In this document: one piece after another, positions 43,276-52,482 of the stretch
Layout: each line of letters starts with the position of its first letter
Numbering within the stretch: the stretch's first letter is position 1
DNA from: UBA5109 sp963975155
GTDB lineage: Bacteria; Pseudomonadota; Gammaproteobacteria; Pseudomonadales; Pseudohongiellaceae
Length of the DNA stretch: 64,000 nt
NCBI GenBank assembly: GCA_963975155.1
Contig: CAXBFG010000001.1
Location: forward strand, 310,001 to 374,000
Direction: 5' to 3'
Made by a program: the position numbers and the translations under genes
Notes under the pieces: generated by a model
What the model saw: the letters and a program-made list of their open reading frames with translations, nothing else
Database searches by the model: none
What the model was told of the DNA's origin: nothing

Positions 43276-45165
43276 CTAACGGTCTATGTCAGCCCTGGCC
43301 TGCAGCCCTGTCATAAAGGCATTAAAATCTGCGTTTGCCTCCTGCTCCCTTAGGTAGGCCTGTAGATTCTGTCGCTCCTCCAGGGAAAGTTCATCTGCAT
43401 TACCCGGGATCACATCCAGTAATTCTGCGATCACATAATCACCATTAGCCAGTTGACGGCCTTCAATGATACGCCCATTTGATGACTCATCATCTGGTTT
43501 GGGGAGTGAAAAAATCAAGCCTACCAGTTCCTGATCAAGTCCTGTGCTGTTACGAGTTAAATTTGCACCCCGATTCCATTCCAGACCCTGTACAGCCAGC
43601 AGGTTATCAATATTCTGATCGGCATTCAGGTTGCTGAGATATGTCTCCCCCAGTGACTGGGCCTGAATTTCTGCTTTTTCCATGCGTAATGTAGCCTCAA
43701 TTTCACCCCTTACTTCCTGCATTGGTCTTAATTCGGCTGCCCGGTGTTCCTTTAATCTGATCACGACACTGCGGGAATCACTCAAAGTCAGGAGCTCACT
43801 GTTGAGGCCATCCAGCACTTCTGAACCGAAGGCAACACTGACAACTCCCGGATCAGCAGCAATGCCCACCCCACCGGTATTATCAAATAATTCAGTTGTC
43901 TGTATTTGCAGACCTAATATATCTGCCGGCTCCTGCAAATCTATCGATTCAAAACTCAGGTTATTTAGTTCTTCTGCACGGGAGAGATAAATTTCATCAA
44001 CAGCCAGGTCCTGTAATTCTCGCTCAATTCTATCTTTACTTTCTTCAAAAACAGGCGCTTCGCTCTCAGTCAATTCAGTCAGCTTTATTAAATGCACACC
44101 AAACTGAGTTTGAACAGGTTCTGATACCTCCCCGACTTGCAGGTCTCTAAGAGCAGCTTCAAATGAGTCAACAAATGTCTCTCCGTTTGTATATCCTACA
44201 TCGCCACCAAATTGTGCAGAACCCGTGTCATCTGAAAATTCCGCCGCCAGATCCTCAAAACTTTCCCCACTATCAATTCTTGCTTTAAGTTCCGCAGCCC
44301 TGTTTAAAGCATCCTGAATCTGATTTCCCGTTGCTTGCAAGAGTATATGCGAGGCCCGTCTTTCTGTTTCAGCCTGTATGGATAATAGTTCGGTATTATA
44401 TTGCGCAAGAATATCTTCTTCGGACACAGTAATCTCTGCAATCAAATCATTTTTGTTTAATTCCAGATATTCCAGAGAGACACGTTCCCCTTGCATAAAT
44501 AAAGCTGAATTCTCTTCATAATAAGCAGTAATTTCCTCATCGCTGATGGTTTGAGACTGGGCTAAATCACCAGCCGGGATGCGAATATATCGAAAATTAC
44601 GGTTTTCATTGTTGATTCTGGCCATGGCTGATAATTCAGCTGGAGTCGCAAAACTGGATGTTGAATAGGCAGTAATCATCTGATTTAACATGCCTTCCCT
44701 TTGCAGTGCAGCGCGATAAGAAGCTGGAGTAAAACCAATACTCGCCAATAAAGCACGTGCTCTTTCACTGCTGAAAGTTCCTCCTACCTGAAAGTCAGGT
44801 GTTTGTGCAATTTGTCGGTCAAGATTGATTGAGGACATAATCATGCCGCTTTCAACGGCAGCTTGCACCAACAACTCTCTTTCAATCAGGTTGTCGATGG
44901 CTTGTTCTCTAAATTGGGTTGTATCTATGCCGGATATATCGATTTGGGATCCCAGAGATGACAGTAATTGTTGTGTGATGCGTTGCGCCTCAGCCTCAAT
45001 GGCCACTTCGTCAATAGCCGTGCCATTCACCGTCACAGTTGTTGTGTTATTCACAATAGTTCCGACAATACTGTCCAGACCAAATATGGCAAATATCAGA
45101 ATGATGAATCCGATAAAAATTTTAGCGAGTAGACCCTGGGAGTTATTTCTGATGGCTTGTAACAT
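43276..45165 (-). CDS. ppiD: Periplasmic folding chaperone PpiD
   Basis: PpiD is anchored in the inner membrane near the Sec translocon and helps newly exported proteins fold. The 629 residues begin with a membrane helix (about 14-35), then a SurA-like chaperone region, then a parvulin domain (about 263-360: RRASHILL, FGGDVGYTNGETFVDSFEAAL, GVHLIKLTE), then a C-terminal chaperone part. PpiD parvulin domains often lack isomerase activity; the sequence does not settle this. It follows hupB with a terminator between them. Confidence 0.93.
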   Translation of the reverse strand: MLQAIRNNSQGLLAKIFIGFIILIFAIFGLDSIVGTIVNNTTTVTVNGTAIDEVAIEAEAQRITQQLLSSLGSQIDISGIDTTQFREQAIDNLIERELLVQAAVESGMIMSSINLDRQIAQTPDFQVGGTFSSERARALLASIGFTPASYRAALQREGMLNQMITAYSTSSFATPAELSAMARINNENRNFRYIRIPAGDLAQSQTISDEEITAYYEENSALFMQGERVSLEYLELNKNDLIAEITVSEEDILAQYNTELLSIQAETERRASHILLQATGNQIQDALNRAAELKARIDSGESFEDLAAEFSDDTGSAQFGGDVGYTNGETFVDSFEAALRDLQVGEVSEPVQTQFGVHLIKLTELTESEAPVFEESKDRIERELQDLAVDEIYLSRAEELNNLSFESIDLQEPADILGLQIQTTELFDNTGGVGIAADPGVVSVAFGSEVLDGLNSELLTLSDSRSVVIRLKEHRAAELRPMQEVRGEIEATLRMEKAEIQAQSLGETYLSNLNADQNIDNLLAVQGLEWNRGANLTRNSTGLDQELVGLIFSLPKPDDESSNGRIIEGRQLANGDYVIAELLDVIPGNADELSLEERQNLQAYLREQEANADFNAFMTGLQARADIDR

Positions 45166-45208
45166 GATTTATCTTTTCTCTTGCTAAACACAAAACTTGT
45201 CATTTAAA

Positions 45209-45240
45209 CGACAAGAGGCGCATCCAAAGATGCGCCCCTT
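45209..45240 (-). terminator. Terminator of hupB
   Basis: GGCGCATC and GATGCGCC form a perfect 8-bp GC-rich stem (45217-45236) with a 4-base loop, 48 bases past the hupB stop. The minus-strand tail TCTTGTCGTTT is only moderately T-rich. A second small repeat, CTTGTC and GACAAG (45196-45215), follows it. Confidence 0.65.
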
Positions 45241-45283
45241 AATTTGTCACTATAGAATAATAAATTAACTATAGTTTTTCTGA

Positions 45284-45559
45284 TCAGGAATTCACAGAAT
45301 CTTTTAATGCTTTACCTGCTTTAAAAGAAGGGACTCTAGCTGCAGCGATATTAATCGGCGCGCCAGTCTGTGGATTACGGCCAGTACGAGCGGCACGATT
45401 TTTTACATTAAATGATCCAAAACCCACCAAGGCTACGGAATCACCGGCTTTCAAGGCGCCAGTTATTGATTCGGTTACCGCATCGATGGCTCTTGCTGCG
45501 GCAGCTTTTGGTAAATCGGCACTTTCGGCAACTGCATCTATTAGTTCTGATTTATTCAC
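45284..45559 (-). CDS. hupB: DNA-binding protein HU, beta type
   Basis: HU is a small nucleoid protein that bends and compacts DNA. The 91 residues have the family core: MNKSELIDAVAESADLPKAA, VALVGFGSFNVKNRAARTGRNPQTG, and the intercalating Arg-Asn-Pro at the arm tip. The start is GTG at 45559, with AAGGGTG about 8 bases upstream. It lies between lon and ppiD as in Pseudomonas, and has its own promoter in the 250-base gap upstream. Confidence 0.97.
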   Translation of the reverse strand: MNKSELIDAVAESADLPKAAAARAIDAVTESITGALKAGDSVALVGFGSFNVKNRAARTGRNPQTGAPINIAAARVPSFKAGKALKDSVNS

Positions 45560-45765
45560 GTTATCACCCTTCTCGTTAGTTCAATTTAAAGTTAATGGAA
45601 GTCTTTCTTTTTTACTTTTTTTAAAAACATTGCAATTTTTAACAAATTTTAAATTTTATATTTTTCTTTTTTTAACACACTTGTTTGTAAAGCTCATCAG
45701 CGATATATACCAGTGAATATTTTCCTTCGCTGATTTACTGTTCTAGCCCATTCAAGCTATCAGAC

Positions 45766-45795
45766 TTTATACCAACTGTCGAAACTTAATGTCAA
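45766..45795 (-). promoter_or_regulatory. Sigma-70 promoter for hupB
   Basis: On the minus strand, a perfect -35 box TTGACA (45790-45795) is followed after 18 bases by TATAAA (45766-45771). This predicts a start near 45759 and a leader of about 200 bases before the hupB GTG. Confidence 0.65.
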
Positions 45796-45809
45796 GAATA
45801 ACGCTGTTT

Positions 45810-48278
45810 TTAATGAGTGTTTATTTGTTTTTTGAGTTTGTTTTTGATTTCGTTCTCATTTGAGTCTGTGCTTGCTTTTTCAATTACTGCCGTTTTATTT
45901 TCTACTAAAGGTTTTGGCATAAATTGCAAAGCTATTTCTAAAACTTCATCAATCCATTTAACTCCCTTGATATTCAAATCAGCTTTAATATTATCCGGGA
46001 TCTCTTTTAAATCTCTTTCATTTTCTTTGGGAATAATAATTGTCTTAATATCTCCACGATGCGCAGCTAATAGTTTCTCTTTTAAGCCACCGATCGGAAG
46101 CACCTGTCCGCGTAAAGTGATTTCACCGGTCATGGCAACCTCTTTCTTGACCGGTATACCCGTCAATACCGACACAATAGCAGTACACATACCTATACCG
46201 GCACTCGGTCCATCTTTCGGGGTGGCTCCTTCCGGCACATGCACATGCAAGTCCTTGTTTTCATGGAAATTATCAGCAATCCCCAGCGTGCTGGCACGAC
46301 TGCGAACCACCGTAAGAGCGGCCTGTATAGACTCTTGCATGACATCCCCGAGCGAACCTGTCATGGTAATTTTGCCCTTTCCTGTGGTTGCCACCGCTTC
46401 AATAGTCAGTAACTCGCCACCAACCTGAGTCCAGGCAAGCCCATTTACCTGACCAATAACATCATCTTTATCGGCTCTGCCATAATCATATTTCTGCACG
46501 CCTGCATAATGTTCCAGTACTTCCGGATCAACCAAAACTGATTTGTCTTTTTGTCCTTTAACAGATTTTCCGGCGCCATTTTTGTCGCCCATTGATCTTT
46601 CTTTGACAACTTTACGACAAACTTTCGCAATTTCTCTTTCCAAACCTCGAACACCAGCTTCCCGGGTATAATGTCTGATTAAATCCAGTAAGGCCTGATC
46701 AGGAAATTCAATTTCATCTTTTTCGAGGCCGTTATTGGCTTTTTGTTTAGGAACAAGGTATCGGCTGGCAATATTGAGTTTTTCATCTTCGGTATAACCT
46801 GGCAGACGGATTATCTCCATTCTGTCCAGCAGAGGGCCAGGAATATTCATGGAATTCGATGTGCATATAAACATGACATCACTTAAGTCATAGTCAACTT
46901 CAAGGTAATGATCGTTAAAACTATGGTTCTGCTCCGGATCAAGCACTTCGAGAAGAGCAGAGGCCGGATCACCACGATGATCCATGCCCATTTTATCAAC
47001 TTCATCCAGGAGCATCAGGGGATTTTTGACGCCGGCTTTAGCCAGCTTTTGTAATATTTTACCCGGTAATGAGCCAATATAAGTACGTCTGTGCCCCCTG
47101 ATTTCGGCTTCATCACGAACGCCACCGAGCGCCATTCTGACAAATTTACGTCCCGTAGCACGCGCTATGGATTCGCCAAGAGATGTTTTTCCTACACCTG
47201 GAGGGCCAACCAGGCACAGTATAGGGCCTTTGAGTTTCTTAACCCGTTGCTGTACGGCAAGATATTCCAGAATGCGTTCCTTCACGTCTTTCAATCCGTA
47301 GTGATCAGCTTCCAGTATTTCCTGGGCCTTATTAAGATCTGAACGAATTTTGCTTTTCTTCTTCCAGGGAATATTAATCATCCAGTCCAGATAAGTACGG
47401 ACTACGGAAGCTTCGGAGGACATTGGCGACATCATTTTCAGTTTATTGAGCTCTGCAGAGGCTTTATCCTTGGCTTCTTTGGACATCCCTGCTTCTTCAA
47501 TCTTTCTGGCGAGTTCTTCGGCTTCATTCGGTACATCATCCAGCTCACCCATCTCTTTCTGAATGGCTTTCATCTGCTCATTGAGATAGTACTCGCGCTG
47601 ACTTTTCTCCATTTGTTTTTTGACACGGCCACGAATACGTTTTTCAACCTGGAAAACATCAATTTCGGCTTCAATTAAAGCCATCAGATGTTCTATCCTG
47701 GGTTTCATTTTTGCCAGTTCCAGTATGTTCTGTTTTTCCTCAAGCTGAAGCGACATATGCGTTGCGATAGTGTCTACCAGACGACTTGGATCGTCGATGC
47801 TGGTGATAGATGTCATTACTTCCGGGGAAACTTTTTTACTGAGTTGCACATATTGATCAAACTGTGAAAGCAAGGAGCGTACCAGAATATCGGTATCCTT
47901 TTCTTCCATAACACTACCGCCCATGGGGCTTATTTCACAGGTGTAATAGTCGTCATCAAAATTAAGCTTTTGAATTTTTACCCTTTCTACACCTTCAACC
48001 AATACTTTTACGGTGCCGTCGTTTACATGCATCAACTGCAAGACAGAAGCAACTGTACCAATGGTGTACATGTCTTCCTTGCCGGGATTATCTTCGGAAT
48101 GTTTTTTCTGTGCGGCTAGCACAACACGCTTATCCGACCCCATAGCAGCTTTAAGTGCTGCGATAGACTTGTCTCTTGCAACAAAGAGCGGATGTACAAT
48201 TTGCGGGTAAACCACCACTCCACGCAAGGGTAGAAATGGTAATTGTTTGTTGCTGACAGGCATTTCCTCGTTATTCAT
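45810..48278 (-). CDS. lon: ATP-dependent protease Lon
   Basis: Lon degrades misfolded and regulatory proteins. The roughly 822 residues contain the N-terminal substrate domain (PLRGVVVYPQIVHPLFVARDKS), the AAA+ module with GPPGVGKTSLG, and the protease domain with catalytic Ser in KDGPSAGIGM and the partner Lys further on. The ATG at 48278 (MNNEEMPVSNKQ) gives the same N-terminal length as E. coli Lon; a GTG eight codons earlier lies inside a palindrome. The C-terminus ends with a polar tail of about 35 residues. It follows clpX by 86 bases. Confidence 0.96.
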   Translation of the reverse strand: MNNEEMPVSNKQLPFLPLRGVVVYPQIVHPLFVARDKSIAALKAAMGSDKRVVLAAQKKHSEDNPGKEDMYTIGTVASVLQLMHVNDGTVKVLVEGVERVKIQKLNFDDDYYTCEISPMGGSVMEEKDTDILVRSLLSQFDQYVQLSKKVSPEVMTSITSIDDPSRLVDTIATHMSLQLEEKQNILELAKMKPRIEHLMALIEAEIDVFQVEKRIRGRVKKQMEKSQREYYLNEQMKAIQKEMGELDDVPNEAEELARKIEEAGMSKEAKDKASAELNKLKMMSPMSSEASVVRTYLDWMINIPWKKKSKIRSDLNKAQEILEADHYGLKDVKERILEYLAVQQRVKKLKGPILCLVGPPGVGKTSLGESIARATGRKFVRMALGGVRDEAEIRGHRRTYIGSLPGKILQKLAKAGVKNPLMLLDEVDKMGMDHRGDPASALLEVLDPEQNHSFNDHYLEVDYDLSDVMFICTSNSMNIPGPLLDRMEIIRLPGYTEDEKLNIASRYLVPKQKANNGLEKDEIEFPDQALLDLIRHYTREAGVRGLEREIAKVCRKVVKERSMGDKNGAGKSVKGQKDKSVLVDPEVLEHYAGVQKYDYGRADKDDVIGQVNGLAWTQVGGELLTIEAVATTGKGKITMTGSLGDVMQESIQAALTVVRSRASTLGIADNFHENKDLHVHVPEGATPKDGPSAGIGMCTAIVSVLTGIPVKKEVAMTGEITLRGQVLPIGGLKEKLLAAHRGDIKTIIIPKENERDLKEIPDNIKADLNIKGVKWIDEVLEIALQFMPKPLVENKTAVIEKASTDSNENEIKNKLKKQINTH

Positions 48279-48296
48279 ATATCCCACTTGATCAGG

Positions 48297-48311
48297 GTCC
48301 ACCGGGTGGAC
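48297..48311. repeat. Palindrome just upstream of lon
   Basis: GTCCACC and GGTGGAC form a perfect 7-bp inverted repeat around a single G, 18 bases before the lon ATG. It could be an operator, or a small leader structure affecting lon translation. Confidence 0.45.
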
Positions 48312-48364
48312 ATTTGTGTCTTAATACTTATGGAAACAGATAAAGAATTCATTAACTGAAGTTG

Positions 48365-49654
48365 TTATGAATCCTTGCTGGCGGTCTTGTTTGGCAACAC
48401 TTCTTCGCTTGATTCATACATTAACAAAGGCTCAGATTCTCCATTTATTACCGCTTCATCAATAACAACCTTGCTTACACCATTCTGGGACGGAATGTTA
48501 TACATCGTATCCAGCAATACAGCCTCCATGATAGAGCGTAAACCTCGGGCACCGGTTTTGCGCTCCTTCGCCCTACGAGCTATTGCTTTCAAGGCATCTG
48601 TACGGAACTGAATTTCCACGCCTTCCATTTCAAATAATTTGGCATATTGTTTGGTTAGTGAGTTTTTCGGCTCAGTCAGAATTCTTACCAGGGCATCTTC
48701 GTCCAGCTCATCCAAGGTTGCGATCATCGGTAAACGACCAACAAATTCCGGGATCAATCCGTATTTCACCAGATCTTCCGGCTCAACGTCCTGCAGAGCT
48801 TCACCTATACTGGCCTGTTTTTCGGGGCTGCGCATTTGAGCAGAAAATCCGATGCCACTTTTATCGGACCGGTCTCTGATAATCTTGTCCAGGCCAGCAA
48901 AAGCTCCGCCGCAAATGAACAGGATATTCGATGTATTCACCTGCAGGAATTCCTGTTGCGGGTGTTTACGACCGCCCTGTGGCGGTACTGAAGCAACCGT
49001 GCCTTCAATTAATTTCAGCAAGGCCTGCTGCACACCCTCTCCTGATACATCCCGGGTAATTGAGGGATTGTCAGATTTACGCGCAATTTTATCTATTTCA
49101 TCGATATAGACGATTCCAATCTGTGCTTTTTCCACATCGTAATCACACTTCTGCAGAAGTTTCTGGATGATATTTTCTACATCTTCTCCCACATAGCCTG
49201 CTTCTGTAAGCGTTGTAGCATCTGCGATGGTAAAGGGAACATCGAGTAATCGCGCCAGAGTTTCGGCAAGCAGTGTTTTACCTGTGCCGGTTGGACCAAC
49301 GATGAGAATATTACTTTTACTGAGCTCAACACCATCATCTTCTGCCTGGAAATTGAGGCGCTTGTAATGATTATAAACGGCAACAGCCAGTGTTTTTTTG
49401 GCTTTATCCTGACCAATTACATATTCATCAAGAGTATTTCTGATTTCTTCCGGGCTCGGTAAGGGTCGCTCTCCCGTATCATCAGTCTTATCCTGTATTT
49501 CTTCACGGATAATGTCGTTACACAAATCAACACATTCGTCACAGACAAAAACCGAAGGACCCGCGATGAGTTTTCGGACTTCATGTTGGCTTTTTCCGCA
49601 AAAAGAACAGTACAGTAATTTACCTGAATCATCTTTGCTGTTTTTATCTGACAT
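48365..49654 (-). CDS. clpX: ClpXP unfoldase ClpX
   Basis: ClpX is the AAA+ unfoldase that feeds proteins to ClpP. The 429 residues have the N-terminal zinc-binding domain (Cys16, Cys19, Cys38, Cys41), Walker A GPTGTGKT, Walker B VYIDEIDKI, the pore loop GYVGED, and the IGF loop (SGIGFSA) that docks on ClpP. The length is normal. It follows clpP by 103 bases. Confidence 0.97.
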   Translation of the reverse strand: MSDKNSKDDSGKLLYCSFCGKSQHEVRKLIAGPSVFVCDECVDLCNDIIREEIQDKTDDTGERPLPSPEEIRNTLDEYVIGQDKAKKTLAVAVYNHYKRLNFQAEDDGVELSKSNILIVGPTGTGKTLLAETLARLLDVPFTIADATTLTEAGYVGEDVENIIQKLLQKCDYDVEKAQIGIVYIDEIDKIARKSDNPSITRDVSGEGVQQALLKLIEGTVASVPPQGGRKHPQQEFLQVNTSNILFICGGAFAGLDKIIRDRSDKSGIGFSAQMRSPEKQASIGEALQDVEPEDLVKYGLIPEFVGRLPMIATLDELDEDALVRILTEPKNSLTKQYAKLFEMEGVEIQFRTDALKAIARRAKERKTGARGLRSIMEAVLLDTMYNIPSQNGVSKVVIDEAVINGESEPLLMYESSEEVLPNKTASKDS

Positions 49655-49757
49655 CCGAAGGCTCCGTTGTTATTGGACTGGAGAGCATCTCAGTGAGACT
49701 GTCTCTGATAATAAGATGAAGGCTTTTGGTTGATTTTACAAGTCTTGAAGAGATATT

Positions 49758-50411
49758 TTATTCTTCTTTCGACTCTGATGAGATAACTCTTTTCGAGAGC
49801 ACCTGGTCAATCAAACCATAGCGTAGCGCTTCCTCAGCATCCATGAAATTGTCTCTTTCGGTATCCTTGGAGATTACTTCAATGCTTTTGCCAGTATGTT
49901 CCGCCATGATTTTATTGAGTTTTTCCCGAATTTTGAGTATTTCCTGAGCATGGATATGTATATCAGAAGCCTGTCCCTGATAGCCTCCACTGGGCTGATG
50001 TATCATGATTCTGGAGTTTGGTAGGGCATGTCGCTTACCTTTTGTTCCGCCTGCCAGTAAAAACGCTCCCATACTGGCTGCCTGACCGATACACATGGTG
50101 CTCACATCGGGTTTGATGAACTGCATGGTGTCGTAAATAGACATGCCAGATGTGACCGAACCACCCGGAGAATTTATGTAGAAATGGATGTCTTTATCAG
50201 GATTTTCAGACTCCAGAAATAACAGCTGTGCCACAATTAAATTAGCCATGTGGTCCTCTACAGGACCCACCATGAAAATGACACGTTCCTTCAGTAAGCG
50301 TGAATAAATATCATAAGAACGCTCACCCCGAGCGGTTTGTTCGACGACCATTGGGACAAGTGTTTGTGCCTTGATAATCGTATTTTCCTGCTCGTTTTTT
50401 GCATCATTCAT
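49758..50411 (-). CDS. clpP: ClpXP protease subunit ClpP
   Basis: ClpP is the tetradecameric serine protease core of ClpXP and ClpAP. The 217 residues carry the catalytic triad Ser113 (GQAASMGAF), His138 (MIHQPSGG) and Asp187 (TERDNFM). The start is the ATG at 50411 (MNDAKNEQEN), with AAGG about 11 bases upstream. The frame is open 43 codons further upstream, but that part overlaps the tig coding sequence and is not ClpP-like. The gene begins 13 bases after the tig stop. Confidence 0.97.
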   Translation of the reverse strand: MNDAKNEQENTIIKAQTLVPMVVEQTARGERSYDIYSRLLKERVIFMVGPVEDHMANLIVAQLLFLESENPDKDIHFYINSPGGSVTSGMSIYDTMQFIKPDVSTMCIGQAASMGAFLLAGGTKGKRHALPNSRIMIHQPSGGYQGQASDIHIHAQEILKIREKLNKIMAEHTGKSIEVISKDTERDNFMDAEEALRYGLIDQVLSKRVISSESKEE

Positions 50412-50424
50412 GACTGTGAGAACC

Positions 50425-51834
50425 TTATTCTGATGTGTTCGACTTGGTTGCGGATTTGACCTTGTCTTTTGCTGAATCTTTAGTTTTGTCGTCAGACTTG
50501 GCTTTGCTTTTTGCTTCCACCTGCTTTTGTGGTTTATCAACAGGTTTCAAAGCGTCTTCATAGCTACTGGTTATTTCCTTAACTGTTGCTTGCTCTAATA
50601 TCAGGTCAATTACTGACTCTTCAAGGGCCATGATTTCTATCTGTGCCAATTGCTCACTTTCGCTGTAATACCAGGCTACGACTTCTTCAGGGTTCTCATA
50701 GCCAGCCGCTAACTCTTCAATAATACTTTTAACCTTTGCCGGCTTTGCTTTAAGCTCATTCTGCTTAATGATTTCGTTCATCATCAAACCTATGGATACT
50801 CGCTGTTCTGCCTGAGACTGGAACATTTCAGCAGGCAGCATTGAGGGATCAATATTTTGATTTCCTCCAAAACGCTGTACAGCCTGCTGACGAAGACTAT
50901 TAATTTCACTTTCTACCATTACTTTAGGAGTAGTAAGCTCAGTACAGGATAACAGCCCTTCAAATACCTGTGTTTTCACATTATTTTTGACGGCATTCTC
51001 TAGTTCCCTGAGCATATTTTTCTTAACTTCTTCCCTGAAGGCCTCTTCTCCGCTTTCGGCCACATCAAATGATTTAAAAAAATCTTCATTCAATTCAGGC
51101 AAATGAACTTCAGCGACAGATTGCACATGGACCTTAAAGGTACAGGCTTTACCAGCAAGTTCCTGCTTGTGGTAATCCTTGGGAAATTCGAGATTTAATA
51201 CTTTGTCATCTCCGGCTTTAGCGCCAAGCAGTCCTTTCTCAAAACCGGGTATCATAGTGTTGGAGCCTAGTATCAATTTACTGCCCTTGGCACTTCCACC
51301 TGCAAACTCTTCACCTTCAATAGTGCCCACAAAATCAATCGTCAGCTGATCTTCATTTTTCGCGCCACGCTCAGTCTGATGATACTGTTTACGTTGTTCA
51401 CGCAGAGTCTGGATCATGTTGTCGACATCTTGCTTGGAGATTTCTGCTACCTTCTTTTCAACATTGATGCTGCTAAAGTCACCTAAGGTAATCTCTGGAT
51501 AAACTTCAAAAGTCGCTGTAAAGGCGAGATTTTCACCTTCTTTAATATTAGACGCCTCTATTTTGGGCTGTCCGGCAGGTCTGATCTTCTCTTTGTTGAG
51601 TGCTTCGGCATAGGACTCATTCATCACTTCACCCAGGACTTCCTGACGCAAGCCCTTGCCAAATCGATTTTTAATGACATTGATCGGGACTTTGCCCTTA
51701 CGAAAACCTTTCATCTGAAAAGTCTTGGCCGCTTCAGATAAACGGCGCTGTACCTGCTTGTCTATCGTTTCAGAAGGCACTTCAATTGTTAATTTACGCT
51801 CCAAACCAGACAGCGTTTCGAGAGAAACTTGCAT
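50425..51834 (-). CDS. tig: Trigger factor
   Basis: Trigger factor is a ribosome-bound chaperone that shields nascent chains. The 469 residues contain the ribosome-docking motif GFRKGKVP near residue 45, the FKBP-like domain (about 150-245), and the helical arms. A C-terminal tail of 40 residues (430-469) is made almost only of Lys, Asp, Ser, Ala and Thr and has 12 lysines; E. coli trigger factor ends near residue 432 without it. GAGG lies 8 bases before the ATG. It is first in the tig-clpP-clpX-lon order. Confidence 0.96.
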   Translation of the reverse strand: MQVSLETLSGLERKLTIEVPSETIDKQVQRRLSEAAKTFQMKGFRKGKVPINVIKNRFGKGLRQEVLGEVMNESYAEALNKEKIRPAGQPKIEASNIKEGENLAFTATFEVYPEITLGDFSSINVEKKVAEISKQDVDNMIQTLREQRKQYHQTERGAKNEDQLTIDFVGTIEGEEFAGGSAKGSKLILGSNTMIPGFEKGLLGAKAGDDKVLNLEFPKDYHKQELAGKACTFKVHVQSVAEVHLPELNEDFFKSFDVAESGEEAFREEVKKNMLRELENAVKNNVKTQVFEGLLSCTELTTPKVMVESEINSLRQQAVQRFGGNQNIDPSMLPAEMFQSQAEQRVSIGLMMNEIIKQNELKAKPAKVKSIIEELAAGYENPEEVVAWYYSESEQLAQIEIMALEESVIDLILEQATVKEITSSYEDALKPVDKPQKQVEAKSKAKSDDKTKDSAKDKVKSATKSNTSE

Positions 51835-51936
51835 GTATAAACCTCAAATATGGAAAGCAGGAATCTAGACAGCTAAAGTAAAAATATTATTTTATAAATC
51901 AGCAGCTTATTTAATTCAGGAAGCTAACAGGAGCGG

Positions 51937-51965
51937 ATTGTGCCATAGCCCTAAAGCAGTTTCAA
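51937..51965 (-). promoter_or_regulatory. Candidate tig promoter
   Basis: On the minus strand, TTGAAA (51960-51965) is followed after 17 bases by CACAAT (51937-51942), preceded by an extended-10 TGG. The predicted start near 51930 gives a leader of about 95 bases. Confidence 0.5.
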
Positions 51966-52354
51966 CAGTTAAATCAGGCACTTGTTAGTAGAACCTAAGC
52001 AAACAAATTTTATTGTTATTTGAACATTTGGTAAAAATAAAAAATATTTTTTCGCGGGAATTTTAAGTCGTTAAAGCATAAGCACTTTTTTTGAATTTTA
52101 ATAAAATCAGCGTTACCAAAGACGGGTAAATACAGAAAAATGCCTTCTTGAGTTAATCGATGTAAGTATTTGAAATGATGTTCATTTCAAAAAGCTTATA
52201 ACCTAATTGGCTGATTTAACTATCTGATTTATATAAATTATTTTAATCTCTTTGCAGCCTGTTTCCAGCATGGAGATCAGGCGCTTGCAACAGCTTTGGC
52301 ATAAATTTTGCGTTATTTATTCCGGAAACAGAGCACTCTATCTTTTGCAGCACT

Positions 52355-52418
52355 CGCTAGTCTAGGATGAAAGCAGAGACCAATCTGCTCTGTATAAAAA
52401 GTTCATCCTGGACTAGCG
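52355..52418. repeat. Long hairpin with inner hairpin
   Basis: Arms 52355-52371 and 52402-52418 (CGCTAGTCTAGGATGAA and its complement) match at 16 of 17 positions. Inside, AGCAGA and TCTGCT pair around GACCAA. The octamer GAGACCAA occurs at 52376 and 52419, and also in the element at 29825. No T-run follows. Confidence 0.6.
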
Positions 52419-52482
52419 GAGACCAACAAACTTTCCCATATATCCCCTATCCGTCTACTTAATAGCTTTTTAACGGCTTTCC

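Larger units (their letters stand above)
51835..52482. other. Intergenic region upstream of tig
   Basis: This 648-base gap lies between the RND exporter gene and tig, both on the minus strand. No gene was found. It holds a likely tig promoter (51937-51965), an AT-rich stretch (about 51990-52200), and a long hairpin (52355-52418). Confidence 0.6.

Noticed and set aside
45817..46428. 203-codon open frame on the plus strand opposite lon
   Set aside because: It is antisense to the conserved Lon protease domain and shows no recognisable motif; its openness follows from lon codon bias.
48303..48364. Heat-shock promoter between clpX and lon
   Set aside because: No CTTGAAA and CCCCAT pair at suitable spacing; only weak AT-rich matches.
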